The notes under the pieces are model-generated. The model did no database searches, was not told where the DNA came from, and saw nothing but the letters and a program-made list of their open reading frames with translations. The position numbers were made by a program, and so were the translations under genes. DNA of 64,000 nucleotides, taken from Rhabditoides inermis (lineage: Eukaryota > Nematoda > Chromadorea > Rhabditida > Rhabditidae). The stretch spans positions 1 to 64,000 of the forward strand of contig CAWZYM010000309.1 of the NCBI GenBank assembly GCA_963966185.1, given 5' to 3'. Position 1 is the stretch's first letter. Every line of letters starts with the position of its first letter. Below are positions 23,239-34,309 of the stretch, one piece after another.

Positions 23239-24449
23239 CCCCTCTCTCTATCCCCCTTTCTTTATCCTGTTCCATCCCTGTGCGCCCACGCAAAAAGGCG
23301 TTTGCAACAAAAACGTATCATATATCCAATCTATGTATGGGCAGGCTAACAGGAAACGGTCACTTTTCATCTTCTCACATACGACGCAAGAACAAGCGCA
23401 AAAAAGGAAGTTATCGGATCGGATAGAAACTGTATACAATCTAGGATCTAGCACTAGCAAAGTATCCTTATCCTCACAGCCTCGATTCAAATCCACAAAA
23501 GTCGACCATAAACAGATCTTTTAAAGTGCAAGTTGTTCGCGCAATAAGGAAAAAAGTAGGAGTAGGAAGAAAATACAGTCGTTCCATAAATCTTGAAGTG
23601 AGTGAGACATTGAGGAGACGAATAGCAGCAATACAGACAAGTTCAGTCTGGTCGAGTTCGCCAAAAAACAGATCAAAAAACGAGTACTATCAGAAATCAG
23701 ATGCCTGCAATGAATATAGCGGGCTCGCATATGAGATTCACGCTTTTCACGAGAGACATTAGGGTGGTTAGAGAAAGATCAAAGTCATTTTGATGAGGTT
23801 TTCAAATTTAACATATTTCTTCAAGCGAGAGCGTTACCACTACACTAGCTAGGTGTGATTCCAACGTTGCAAAAAGGAACTGTGAACGTGTGATGAAGTT
23901 TTCACTGTTTAAGACTTCAGGGTACTGTAGAACTATTGGACAACATAATGTTTTTGACGAGAAATGTTGAGCTGGGTGCAAACGAAATATTCGTTGAATA
24001 CGAGGTGTGAATGGCAACGGCAAGGCCGCTCACCCGCTCGCCGTTATCTCATACGCGCGTCATTTTGAACGAGGATCGGAGAGTGACATTCCGGTTTCGC
24101 GCCTGCCTTTCTTCCATTCTAGTACATTCACGGATTACATCCGTTTGCAACGCACACGCAAACCTTTCGCGCAACAACCACAGACAGTTGATGAGTGCAC
24201 CCCTGCTATTAGAAACGGAAACGCGCTCCGACCAAAGTTCCAGAACCTTTCAATATTGCGCGGAGCGCGCGCATTCGCTTTCGATCAAATTGGATCATAA
24301 CATCGAGTCATCACCCGGCTACCGGTTTGCGAACCAGTAAAATGACAGAGACATCGAAAGTGAATGGGAGACCACAGTTTATTCCAGAAACCGAAAAGGA
24401 GAAAAAGGCACAGTGATTGTGTGTGGGGTGATTGTTGATGCAACTGCCT
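19485..24449. other. Long intergenic region rich in CT/GA tracts
   Basis: Five kilobases between the PTR start and the 3' end of the kinase gene, both on the minus strand. I find no exon chain on either strand. It holds long simple tracts: CT at 21391-21459 and 22109-22178, GA at 22801-22843 and 22955-23092, and CT at 23203-23235. The segment at 19617-20130 upstream of PTR may include its promoter. Confidence 0.5.
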
Positions 24450-24650
24450 TTAGAGCGTCTGCAGAGCGACCAAGTACTGAATGTAAACATAGTAAACAAA
24501 TAAACAAGCAAACACACAAAGAATCAAACCTCGAGCGTTTTCCATCCATTCGACTGGGTCTTGAGAACGTATTCAACGCTGCCGCCTCGAGAGTTGAGAC
24601 GAGCCGTTCTAGAACACAATCAATCAATCCAAATTTTCAGAGGGAGTAGG

Positions 24651-24700
<50 letters not shown>

Positions 24701-25020
24701 GGTACCTGAGTCCATACACGAGACTGCATGCTATCCTGGCTCGCATGGCGGGTAGTGTGAGATGGGGAGAGGGGAGGGGGCGGATGGAGGAGTAGCCAGA
24801 GGAGAAGACAGACAGCAGGGTGGACAGACTGCAATGGGGAAGATGTGAGGGCACTTCGGATTAAGCATGCATCGAGATCGACTGTATTAGGATCAGGGTG
24901 AAACGTATGTGGTATGTGAAAAAGAGCAATGACAGCGTTTTCTCTCCCTCTCTCCCTCTCCCCCCCCCTCTCTCTCTATGTTATCCTCCACTTCTCACTC
25001 CTCTCTCTTTCTCTCTCCCC

Positions 25021-25079
<59 letters not shown>

Positions 25080-26289
25080 CTCTCTTTCTCTCTCTACGTA
25101 ATCTCTCACTTCTCCCTCCTCCTCCTCTCTCTCTCTCCCTCCCTTCCTCTCTCTCTCTCTCTTTCTCTCTCTCTCTACGTAATCTCTCACTTCTCCCTCC
25201 TCCTCCTCTCTCTCTCTCTCCCTTCCTCTCTCTCTCTTACTTCCTCTCTCTCTCTCTCTCCCTCTTTCTCTCTCTCCCTCCCTCCCCTCTCTCTCCCCCT
25301 TCCCCCCTCTCTCTCACCCCCTCTCCTTCCTGTCGCACAGCTGCATGTATACCACCGCCGCCGCCACATCGAACACCCGATGGGAGACGTGCATGTCCCC
25401 GAAGTCCAGCACACCCGACACCTGCAGGGGTACTGTACAGTACAGGGATACGGTAGATAAGAAATATACGGTAGACCGGTGAATAATTGAATTTGATCGC
25501 TTGGATCAATCTTTTGTTTGCAGACATTTTCCAACGTTACGTTTCAAGAGAAACGTAACACGTGTGCATTGGTGATTCAATAATTCCGTTGCCTTTACAA
25601 CTTCAGAATCTCAGCAAAAAGCAGGACATGGCACATTGATTCCATATTAGAGATGGTCCGGTTGAACTCTTCACGGTTTTTCGGTTCGGTTTAACCGGTT
25701 AACCGAACCGAAATTTCGAAAAACCGGTTTCGGTTAACCGGTATTAACCGGTTTTCGGTTATCGAAACCGACACTGAAGGTGTGAGATCATCAAATATAG
25801 CGCGAAATTCAATCTTATTTGTCAGTTACCGCCATTGTTACATCACAAAACTCGAAAAATTTGACAAAACGAGCGTCGAACTTAGCTTAGACAGTCAGCT
25901 ACAGGGAATTCGGTTAACCGAACGATTCGGTTAACCGGTTCGGTTAACCGAAAACCGGTTTCTGTCACGGTTTTTCGGGGTTAACCGGTTAACCGAAATC
26001 AAAACGGTTTCCGGTTAACCGGTTAACCGAACCGGTTAAAGAACCGAAAACCGGAAAAATAACCGAAATGACGGTTAACCGGACCATCTCTATTCCATAT
26101 GCACGACCCACCTCGATCTTCCCGTCTCTCTCCTCAATCAGCACATTAGTCTCGTTGATATCGGAGTGGATTAGACCTGAAGAGGGAATAGGTAAACAAT
26201 AAACAAGTAAACAACGAACCTCTGTCCGCGCCCTCCCTAGACGACTCGGATGCAATGAGAGCGCGAGTCTGCTAGAAAGATAGAGAATG

Positions 26290-26333
<44 letters not shown>

Positions 26334-28395
26334 GCACCTGGAACACTGTCCTGGCGAGTTCGCACCGCTGTGGATCGAGTAGAGACGAGGAGAGGAGAGT
26401 GGCCAGCTCTCTGAAACAATGTACATAACACATGTCGCATAAGGGAGAGGTGGAACAATTCTTTCAATTGAGGTGTGATCTTCTCGGTTTATTTGTGTAT
26501 CTATCTCAATGTCAACGCACCTCTCGAGACACTCGTTGTTCTCCGGCGAAATGAAAGGAACATGGACGAGTGTAGACGGGAACGTATCCAATACCTGGAC
26601 GGAGCATGGTAAATACAAAATACAGTAACCATTGCTATCACCTCGCTACCGTACCTGATGCATCTTGGCCATGGTGGCTCCGAGGGTGTGGATGAGTTGA
26701 TCGGTGAAGTCGAACTCTTCCAGCATTCTACCGGGCAGAACGGGGAAGAGACGAACGGGAAGCGAGACGCCTAAGAAGGGGTCAGAGAGGTTCAAGCAAG
26801 TCCAGTCTGTCTACTTCGAAACACGATGTTTGGTTGTGCGTGTTTCAAAGGTTTCGAAGTCAGTTTAGAAAAGAGTTTCGGCGAGACTGTCCGCTACAGT
26901 ACCCACCGTCAGCCACTGTCTCTCTGGCCCACGTTCTCCCATCGAGTCTCTCCACCTGGATCGGACAAGGCACACCCGCCGAGATCAGAGACCCGCACAC
27001 CGCATACTGCAGGTCTGAAAACATGCAGATCATCCTCACTTCCATATACCATTACGAATCTTCACATTAGTCAGTCCAACGCGGTAATTCGTATTGTGAT
27101 CGCAACTCGTTGATTAGCATGTCTGGAGGGGCGAATAAAAGGCGGGCGCGGCGGGCTGCCGACATCCATTCGCCATGGCTCAGTCCGTCGCTCCCGGAGA
27201 TATCAACACCCAGCCGGGTACCAAGATCGTCTTCAACGCCCCCTACGATGACAAGCACACCTACCACATCAAGGTGAGTTGATATCGACCGGATATCGAT
27301 CGATCATTGAATGATTTGTCTTTTTCAGATCACCAACACTGGAGGTCGCCGCATCGGATGGGCCATCAAGACCACCAACATGAAGCGCCTCGGCGTCGAC
27401 CCGCCGTGCGGAGTGCTCGACCCCAAGGAGGCCGTGCTGATGGCCGTCTCTTGCGACGCGTTCCAGTACGGTCAGGAGGACACCAACAACGACCGCATCA
27501 CCATCGAGTGGACCAACACCCCCGACGGCGCCGCCAAGACCTTCCGCCGCGAGTGGTTCCAGGGCGACGGAATGGTCCGCCGCAAGAACCTCCCCATCGA
27601 GTACAACCCTTGAACGTGTGTCGTGCGCAGAATAAATGAGTGTTCACATCGCTGTGTTAAAAGAACTATGATCAATGCTACATGGTAGCCTTGGATACTA
27701 ATATAAGTGTGGATTTACGATCACGTATCCAAGTATTGTACGCGCCTGATGAAGTAAGGGCGTTCAGACCGATATAAGATATAAGATGAAGAATTTATAA
27801 CAATTTCTTCTACTTCTTTCACTTTCGCCTCTGATTCTTAGAGCTTTTGCAATCAAAATGTCATGCGTATTACGATGTTACAGGTAAGCAGAGTAGAAAC
27901 ACGTGGTGTCACACGTGGTAGTCAGGCGATTTCTAGCAATACTCGAGCACCCACCGAGGAGTGTCGCGTCCCTGGCTTCTATCGGATTCGTCACCTTCAC
28001 AATCAGAGACGAGTGGTGCAGGTGGGAGCTGGAAAGAGGTTCACTTGTATGTTCAAGTCTCTTCAAACTACTAACGAAATACCTTTCAACTTTCCTTCCA
28101 ACTATTTGCCCTGAAAACACGGAAACGACAAAACTCGGCTTTCCTTGTTCTCCACCCACCCCTCCTTCCATTGTATCTCATCCAGTCGGAAGTTGCAGTC
28201 TTCGTAGCCAGTGAGTGGGGCGAGGCGGACTGGAAAGTACATTATCCACTATCATCAATCACTCCTCATCACATTTGAATGCACATGTACAAACCACCCA
28301 CAATCCTCGATTCCGTAGGCTCTTTTGAGGATCTCGCGGAGGACGTCTTCTTTGACCAACGGCGCCTGTGTAACCTCATCCGGAGAATACAGCAT
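24450..28395 (-). CDS. hykk: Hydroxylysine kinase-like (APH/choline kinase fold) protein
   Basis: Hydroxylysine kinase phosphorylates 5-hydroxy-L-lysine using GTP in lysine/collagen catabolism. ATG at 28395 follows TTTCCAG (trans-splice type). Exons in order encode [17 protein letters not shown], then [20 protein letters not shown] and [17 protein letters not shown] (the lysine-bearing strand is VKV). Next come [34 protein letters not shown] and a helical linker. The catalytic loop is [14 protein letters not shown] (usually HGD..N; here HSD), the metal-binding motif is [15 protein letters not shown], and the end is [21 protein letters not shown] at 24450. These align in order with animal HYKK. 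One junction, between the exon ending ARTVFQ (about 26336) and the one starting GLIHSD (about 26178), does not phase under simple GT-AG rules. I may be missing a small exon or there may be an indel. The MSP gene sits inside one intron on the other strand. Confidence 0.85.
24840..24860 (-). ncRNA. Predicted 21U-RNA locus 8 (kinase gene intron)
   Basis: Minus-strand TACGTTTCA (24907-24899), 38 nt, then TAAT with first U at 24860. The tail of the predicted RNA touches the exon beginning near 24838. Confidence 0.5.
24944..25328 (+). repeat. Long interrupted CT tract with internal duplication
   Basis: A pyrimidine tract of nearly 400 nt. A unit around TACGTAATCTCTCACTTCTC occurs twice (near 25096 and 25178) within it, so the tract has also grown by segment duplication. 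It abuts the exon carrying DFGDMH. Confidence 0.9.
25584..25604 (+). ncRNA. Predicted 21U-RNA locus 9 (kinase gene intron)
   Basis: Plus-strand TACGTTTCA (25538-25546), 37 nt, then TAAT with first U at 25584. A second, diverging copy of the motif core (AGAAACGTA) overlaps it at 25549-25557 but lacks a good YRNT at the right distance. Confidence 0.55.
25650..26090. mobile_element. 441 bp TA-flanked MITE built from AACCGGTTAACCG units
   Basis: Ends are inverted repeats: GAGATGGTCCGGTT at 25650 and AACCGGACCATCTC ending at 26090, flanked by TA on both sides. Most of the interior is repeats of TTCGGTTAACCGGTT and its near-palindromic complement, so either strand folds extensively. A central unique stretch (about 25775-25915) has no coding capacity. 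It sits in a kinase gene intron. Confidence 0.85.
27134..27142 (+). promoter_or_regulatory. TATA-like element of the MSP gene
   Basis: AATAAAAGG in a GC-rich setting lies about 35 nt before the MSP ATG. The similar GCGGATAAAAGCCGCG occurs at 40361-40368 before the other nested plus-strand unit. Confidence 0.5.
27175..27613 (+). CDS. msp: Major sperm protein (MSP)
   Basis: Two exons, 27175-27273 and 27329-27613, joined by a 55 nt intron, give exactly 127 residues, the canonical MSP length. It begins [20 protein letters not shown] and contains [20 protein letters not shown], with the C-terminus [21 protein letters not shown] forms the cytoskeletal fibres that drive amoeboid nematode sperm and also acts as an oocyte maturation signal. 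Expression should be limited to spermatogenesis. The gene lies wholly inside intron 27015-27954 of the hydroxylysine-kinase-like gene, on the opposite strand, with its own TATA-like box. No damage is visible. Confidence 0.98.
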
Positions 28396-28609
28396 CCTGG
28401 AAAGAGTGTGGGAAAGTCTGGAACAATAGAGCAATCAAATGGACTTGTTACATCGCGTGTCTTTCTTATCGCTCTTTTGATAAGAAGAGGACGAGACGAG
28501 GTCATCAGTCTGTTGTAGTTTGCTCTCGGCGGTCTCTCCCGTTTCTGGAACACTCTCGCGGTGTTGTAAATACTGTTTACGGAGACATATTCAATCAAGT
28601 ACGCGAGAA

Positions 28610-28614
28610 AGAGC

Positions 28615-28662
<48 letters not shown>
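28610..28662 (+). repeat. GA microsatellite
   Basis: Pure GA run between the start of the kinase gene and the first chemoreceptor. A similar GA run lies in the kinase intron at about 26287-26333. Confidence 0.9.
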
Positions 28663-28665
<3 letters not shown>

Positions 28666-28882
28666 ACGCAGACATAGAGAGGCTTATAAAAATGAGAAAT
28701 TAAATTGGTATTGAATAGCGGGAATTGAATGTCAAAGCTGTGGAAAGTATTTAAGAAGAAGACTGATACACTTCTCACCATCAGTCATGTTATTCATATT
28801 TATCTCATCATTTAAAATTTTTCTTTCCCTTTTCAGTTGTCTATCTTAGAAGCACACATATTTCTTTGTCTTTGCAGGAGTA

Positions 28883-30584
28883 ATGGTGAATTTGACTCAT
28901 CCAATTCAGACCGACTTCCCAACTCTATTTACCTATTATGAAATCTTCAGCGAAATGGTAACCTTTGTTACACGACCAACTTCATTTCTTTCCAGTTTTC
29001 TCTTTTCTTCGACGCAGGAGACTGTTTTGTGTGGGCGCAACCGAAACAACTTGGATATCTTATTATCGCTTTCGTTATCTTTTCTGCAATATTCTACACT
29101 TCCGTTATGCTTATCATTATAATGTAAGTTTTTGTGTGCATTGTCCAACTGTTTTGGTTAAGAAATTTGAACGTACGCCAGAGTCCGTTTTACAAGTGCG
29201 TCATTCTTCTGTATGTTGGCGAAATTGTGATCATTCTGTCGTCTATAAAGGGTGAGGACTGGGAAGAGTGGATCTAATAAGTGGATGTGGATGTCTACAA
29301 ATGAAAGAGATGGTGGAAGGTGGAAGAATGGTGGAAGGTGGAAGAAGAGGTGGAAGTCAAATGAGTGGATGTGCGATGCGGTCATTGCACTCATTTTCTC
29401 AATATTTATTTCATATTTTTCATCATCGATGTTTAGCGACGCAGTATTTTTGCAAAAGATTATTATATTATTATTCCAGAAGCCGTCGTGCAGTCGTGTG
29501 TGCTGGGGAAGTCACCAGCGAGACACACCGCCTGGCAGGTACGGTAGAATACACCGTAGTAGGGTTTTCGTGTTCTTCCCACGCTTCCCACCTGTGCGGT
29601 TACAACACAGTCATGTATTTGTATAACCTTTGATTGAATAGCCTTCAATTACTGTGCACTTTCACTCTTTCTTGTGTCGTGTTATTCTATCATTTGTTCA
29701 CTGAATAAACTGAATTGTGTTAATTGTAAGACGAAAAAACTATACCCGCTAATTTTTTTCCACAGACAATCGGCACGATTGGAATGGACCTGATAATGAC
29801 AACCAATCTCACACTCGCTGTTGTGAGATTCATGACTGTGTGGACACATGAGAAAGTGAGTGAATATAATAATACACTGGGAACAGTAAGCAATACAAAA
29901 AAAGATCATTCAGAATTTGCAGAACATCAACATTGCCTGTCACATTGGAATTGCGCTGTCAATAATCTGGACAGTTGCGATGACAGTTATGGTGCATTTG
30001 GGAATAGTGGGGAAAACAATTCAATAAACAAAAAAGTAAACAAACATATAAACAGGTGTCAACCATTTGGTTCGGCGGCGAGTCGGAGTCGTACATGGAT
30101 GCATTCAACTTTCCCTTCATGTATGTTCGAGTTCCCTTTCAATTGACCTGTATATCCATATCATTCGTACTGTATTTATTGGTTCTGGTAAAGCTCATAA
30201 AAGTGAGTCGCACATTTCCCTTTTTTCTTTATTACTTTACTGGTGAAAAAAAAGAAACTGAATCTTTTCAGGCCCGATCAACTTTTATAAAATCATCCCG
30301 AAAAGAATATTCGCTTTTTGTTCAATCGGTTTTTCTTTTCTTCTCACAACTCGCTTTTCTATACGCAACTTTCTGGTAAATGGATTCTCGTCACTTTCCT
30401 ATTGCAATTTTTTTTTAATTCAATCGTCTGAAAATGTTTCGAATGCGTTGTTTGATTTCCACGAACAAATTAGTTTATGGGATCCTTTCAGGATTGGTGA
30501 AAACTATTTACACTTGGGTACAGGGGAGTTTAACGCGAATATCAACTACACTGTTCGACCGCTGGCTACTTCCATTTCACCGGT

Positions 30585-30635
<51 letters not shown>

Positions 30636-30841
30636 ACATCTAACTTTCACTTACCCACCTCTCTCTCCCAAATATCTTGCGACTTCTCTGTTACTGTTTC
30701 CAGTTTCTCTACATCATCTTCTCTTCGGAAATACGCCGCTTGATATTTGCGAGGAGATTCCTTGGCTCCGGCAACAGTGTCTTTATCTCAGTACCTGCTA
30801 CCAACAACTCCTCGCCCAGAATTGTTCGACAATCGTTCTAG
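28883..30841 (+). CDS. Serpentine 7TM chemoreceptor-like protein 1
   Basis: Start 28883 follows TTTGCAG by 5 nt. Exon 1 is 28883-28957 (MVNLTHPIQTDFPTLFTYYE). Following exons give FSLFFDAGDCFVWAQP, TM segments (LGYLIIAFVIFSAIFYTSVM), then NLNVRQSPFYKC, LILYVGEIVIIL-type TM2, and MDLIMTTNLTLAVVRFMTVW. A TM4 exon (IGIALSIIWTVAMTVMVHLG), a TM5 exon, SLFVQSVFLFFSQLAFLYA and FNANINYTVRPLATSISPVN follow. The last exon is FLYIIFSSEIRRLIFARRF...SF-stop at 30841. The exon layout matches the paralogue at 34310-36357 one for one, so this is a tandem or dispersed duplicate pair. These are nematode chemoreceptor-type GPCRs; I do not assign a subfamily. A CT microsatellite (30588-30634) replaces the end of the SPVN exon, so this copy may be impaired. 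Confidence 0.75.
30588..30634 (+). repeat. CT microsatellite at a chemoreceptor exon end
   Basis: Pure CT run beginning immediately after SPVN in receptor 1, at the place where receptor 2 continues IALL and reaches a GT. No GT donor remains near the exon end. A GA run also lies at 30870-30915 just past the stop. Confidence 0.8.
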
Positions 30842-30873
30842 TTTTTGTAATAAAATTTTTTTTGTGTGTTTGG

Positions 30874-30915
<42 letters not shown>

Positions 30916-31111
30916 AGGAGAGAGGGAGAAGGAGATGGTTGTCGCAGTCTTCCGCGTCGAATAAACCGTTTGAAACAATTTGATGTCTCATATATGAGTG
31001 GAATCAACTTGTTCTGTATTCTAATGTTTGGAACGCTGTATACTGTCATTATGTTTTGCCCAGATTAACGAAACTAGTAATTCAGCCACATCGCGTTTGG
31101 TGTTGAATTAA

Positions 31112-31465
31112 AGGAACAGTGGCGACTTATTTCTGCCACAACCTGCCACAACTCCTCATTTTCACACGAGCAAAACATTTGGCCGTGACCGGAACCCAAC
31201 CCGCGAAGATCGAGCGCCACAACACAGCGCACATGCACTGAGCCAAGAAGCAAGTGACCGGGCGTTGTTCATTTGCAGTTATGTCTCCGATCCCAGTTTT
31301 TGCAGTGAAGCGTTGGCGGGAAATTCAAATTTTGAGCTGCATTCGTGGCAGTTGCAGAATCGAAAGCAACGCAGAATCGTCGTTCTTTCGCTAAAACTGC
31401 AAATGTGTTAGGTTAATATGATTTTTAATAATACTGCGAGTCGAAAATAAGTCGCCACTGTTGCT
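31112..31465. mobile_element. 354 bp TTAA-flanked MITE
   Basis: Left end AGGAACAGTGGCGACTTATT and the reverse complement of the right end, AGCAACAGTGGCGACTTATT, match except for one base. TTAA flanks both sides (31108-31111 and 31466-31469). There is no coding capacity. TTAA flanks are the hallmark of piggyBac-type targeting. Confidence 0.85.
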
Positions 31466-31469
31466 TTAA

Positions 31470-32020
31470 TAAGATAGCGAAAGGATAGCGAAGTTTCTCT
31501 AAGATGTAAAAGTTAGTATAACTTAAATCATCTGTCTATTCAGTGAAGCGCGCATAGCATTAAAAGTGCGGATGTCTCTTCGTACTCGCGAGATAGTAGT
31601 ACGCGCGGGAGGAAGTGCTAATGATAACGAAGGTGTTTTTATGTGCTTTGATCGGTCTTTTGACCATGATCAAATGCATTCCGCGATCTCTGTTTTTTTC
31701 TCGCGTTGCAAACTTTTTCGTCTGCAGCGAAACAACGTAAACAACCGCATTTGACACGCTACAAAGCAGAAAAGATTGGGATAAAAGAGCGATCTCCCGG
31801 TCGCTTCTCCACATTGGCCGGCAAGGTCGCTGCGATTGCGGAAGTGACTGTGCGCTATTCAAACGAGAAGATTGCATATACATGAGAGAGACTTCTTTTC
31901 TCCTAGCTCAGCGCTTAGCTCTTGTGGTATACCGTATATATTTGTTGAATAGTCAGGATATCATAGAGATTCTGGAAAGATAATTGATTGACAAAAAAGA
32001 CTCGGTAACTTCGATATGTA
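31470..32020. other. Intergenic, no supported gene
   Basis: No exon chain found. This is where the signal-peptide exon of the adjoining transthyretin-like sequence should lie; I could not find one. Confidence 0.4.
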
Positions 32021-32023
32021 CAG

Positions 32024-32595
32024 GGCTGATTCGTGTGCAACGGGAAGCCAGTGAAGGAAGAGGTGGAGGTGAAGCTATGGTCGTGGGTCTACCAGGACAG
32101 GGAGAGCAACCCGCTCATGGTGAGTGATATTCATGTTCACTCGAACTTCGAAGCGCCTTCCAACTTTCCTTTCAACGAACTACATACTCTAGAATAGCGA
32201 GTAGTCAGCCAGAGTCCGTAACTAGTAATGGCTTTGTCAGGACTGGGAGGAGCGTGTGACGAGCAGCAAGTTCAAGCTGGAGGGTGTGATGGTGGTGTAC
32301 GAGAAGAAAGACCGCAAGCCCGAGCCCGTGCTGTACTTGCTTCTCGCACAAGTGCGGAAAGAAGCTGCCCGATGTGAGTCAAGCAGCGATGTACTGAGTA
32401 CATTAGAGCGACAGTACTTCAATACACCTTGCTAGTAGCTCAATGTCTCGCAGTTGTATACTGATCTATCCCACAAAACGCGCCTCATTACGAGAATAAG
32501 ACTGTATAGCATAGTCGAATCAATAATTTAGAACTGCTCCTACGAGACTCAGTTCAAGATCCCCAAGTCGTTCGTCGGACTCAACAAGACCATCT
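32024..32595 (+). pseudogene. Transthyretin-like (TTR-52/TTL family) gene fragment, probably broken
   Basis: Three exon-like blocks (32024-32119, 32241-32373, 32532-32595) with good AG/GT borders encode the nematode transthyretin-like domain: FVCNGKPVKEEVEVKLW, then SSKFKLEG and HKCGKKLPD, then NCSYETQFKIPKSFVGLNKT. Two defects are visible. The codon before FVCNG is TGA (32027-32029) where CGA/Arg is usual. Between EPVLYL and SHKCGKK (about 32338-32347) the frame shifts by one base; without the shift, the exon junction creates a TAA. No signal peptide exon and no exon after 32595 were found. Intact family members are small secreted proteins. Either a pseudogene or assembly errors explain this. 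Confidence 0.65.
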
Positions 32596-32599
32596 GTAA

Positions 32600-34309
32600 G
32601 AGCAAAAAATATATTAAAAAAAACTTTTTATCAGTTTGTCACTGCGCTTTGGTTACAGAAAAACTTGGTCACAGAAAAAAAAACTTTTTTAGTCGTTCGT
32701 TTACAATTTACAGTCCTGTTTCCTCATCGTTTCCTCAAATAGTTCCTACATTTCCAACTCGTTCAAACGTTTTATTTTTTAAAATCCTATTCATGAAATA
32801 ATTTTATTGGAATAGACTCCCCTACCACTTAACATTCGATTCACTCGTTTCTGTTGCTAATCATATCCTGGATATGTGATTTCGTTGTGCTAGATTGTAT
32901 CTGAAATTATTAACAGATTGGCATATTCGTTTTCCCCTGTCTCTCTATCGACCCTTTGCCGACGGCATTTCTTAAATTTGCTCTCATCAGCGTAGTCCAA
33001 TAATCATTTCTGGACACAGCGTGAACGTGGAACTTCAGCCTAAATTTGAATGACCGTTGCATGACGTATAAATATCGTAAGAAATGGGCCACTTGGTTTT
33101 CAAATAGCATTCTTCGTTTCGTATGAATACATTGTCCATATTTATGAAGTAAGCATGAATGATGTCGTTATGAATAATGAATAACGTTATTGTTATATGT
33201 TATCACATATTAGTAAATGTGGTTTTCTACGTTTGATAAGTGTTTAATAATATTTTCTCAGTGAGACTTTCATTAGTTTCTTCGTTGCTTCGTTCAGTAT
33301 TTCATTTAAAATGTTTGCTCTGTTTATGAAATTTCTGATGAATTTGTTTCGGTCAACGAGAAGAACTCCGGGAACCGCCACTATTCAGTACTTGTCGTGC
33401 TCTATCAAACCACATTTAGTTTGCTTGGCACGCATTATCTCATTTTCCGGGACCTTCTTTAATTGTTTACTAGTAATTACAATTTCCTGCCGTTATTACG
33501 CATTCATTTTTATGCCTACAAAGACTGTTACAATGTAGTGATTGTGTCAGTGTCCGAACGAACTCTTTCATTTTTCCGAATTGCCAGAGAAAAAGAGAAC
33601 TGCGTGCTCTCGCAGTCTGCGTCTCTCCCTGTGACATAGTCTTTTCGCAATGTATTCGAGTCTGTAGCCTAGATTGTAGCCCAGCAGTATGTATATGAGG
33701 CTAATTTCCTCCAACTGTAATTTTTTGAAAAAGAGTTTTGGTTTCAGTCTTTTTTTCATATTATGTTGTGATTCACACTTTTTTCTGTGTTTTCGTACAA
33801 TACGTAAAATGTAGAAATTTTGTAGAAATAAAATAAAAAAAACTTTGTAACTCGGTTCAATATTGGAGATTTGTGGTTTGCGGTAGTCTGCATATGTTAT
33901 GTGGTTATGTCTGTGTATTTTTTTGTAATTACATCATCTAGAGTTTTTCATTCAGTTTCTTTCATCGACACCGTGCCAATTCTCGTCTGGCGCGAAAAGA
34001 GTTTCATGTTTCATGAGCTCGATCAAGGATGGCTTTTGTAGACAGATGTGCATAACCATCATGACGTGCGAATTATGCGGGGCGATTTGATTTAAACTGG
34101 AGAATTGGCGGGAACTTTATGTGAATGTTTGACTAATGAATAATTCTAGGTACAAGTTTCTTTTCCCAAAAGTCTATAAGCACGTGCCGATGAAAAAACC
34201 AAAATCACCTGTCTCAGTAGACTGAATACAGAAATAAATTCATTACGAGAAAAGCTGCGTAACACAAATCAGAAATAGAAATGGTTGCAACATTATTATT
34301 TCGAGCGGA
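32600..34309. other. AT-rich intergenic DNA
   Basis: AT-rich with poly-A/T runs. A frame at 33311-33538 starts MFALFMKFLMNLF and is hydrophobic in parts, but it has no supporting splice context. No gene called. Confidence 0.45.

Noticed and set aside
33311..33538. A third chemoreceptor fragment (hydrophobic frame of 75 residues)
   Set aside because: No block aligns with the two receptors and no splice sites or flanking exons support it.
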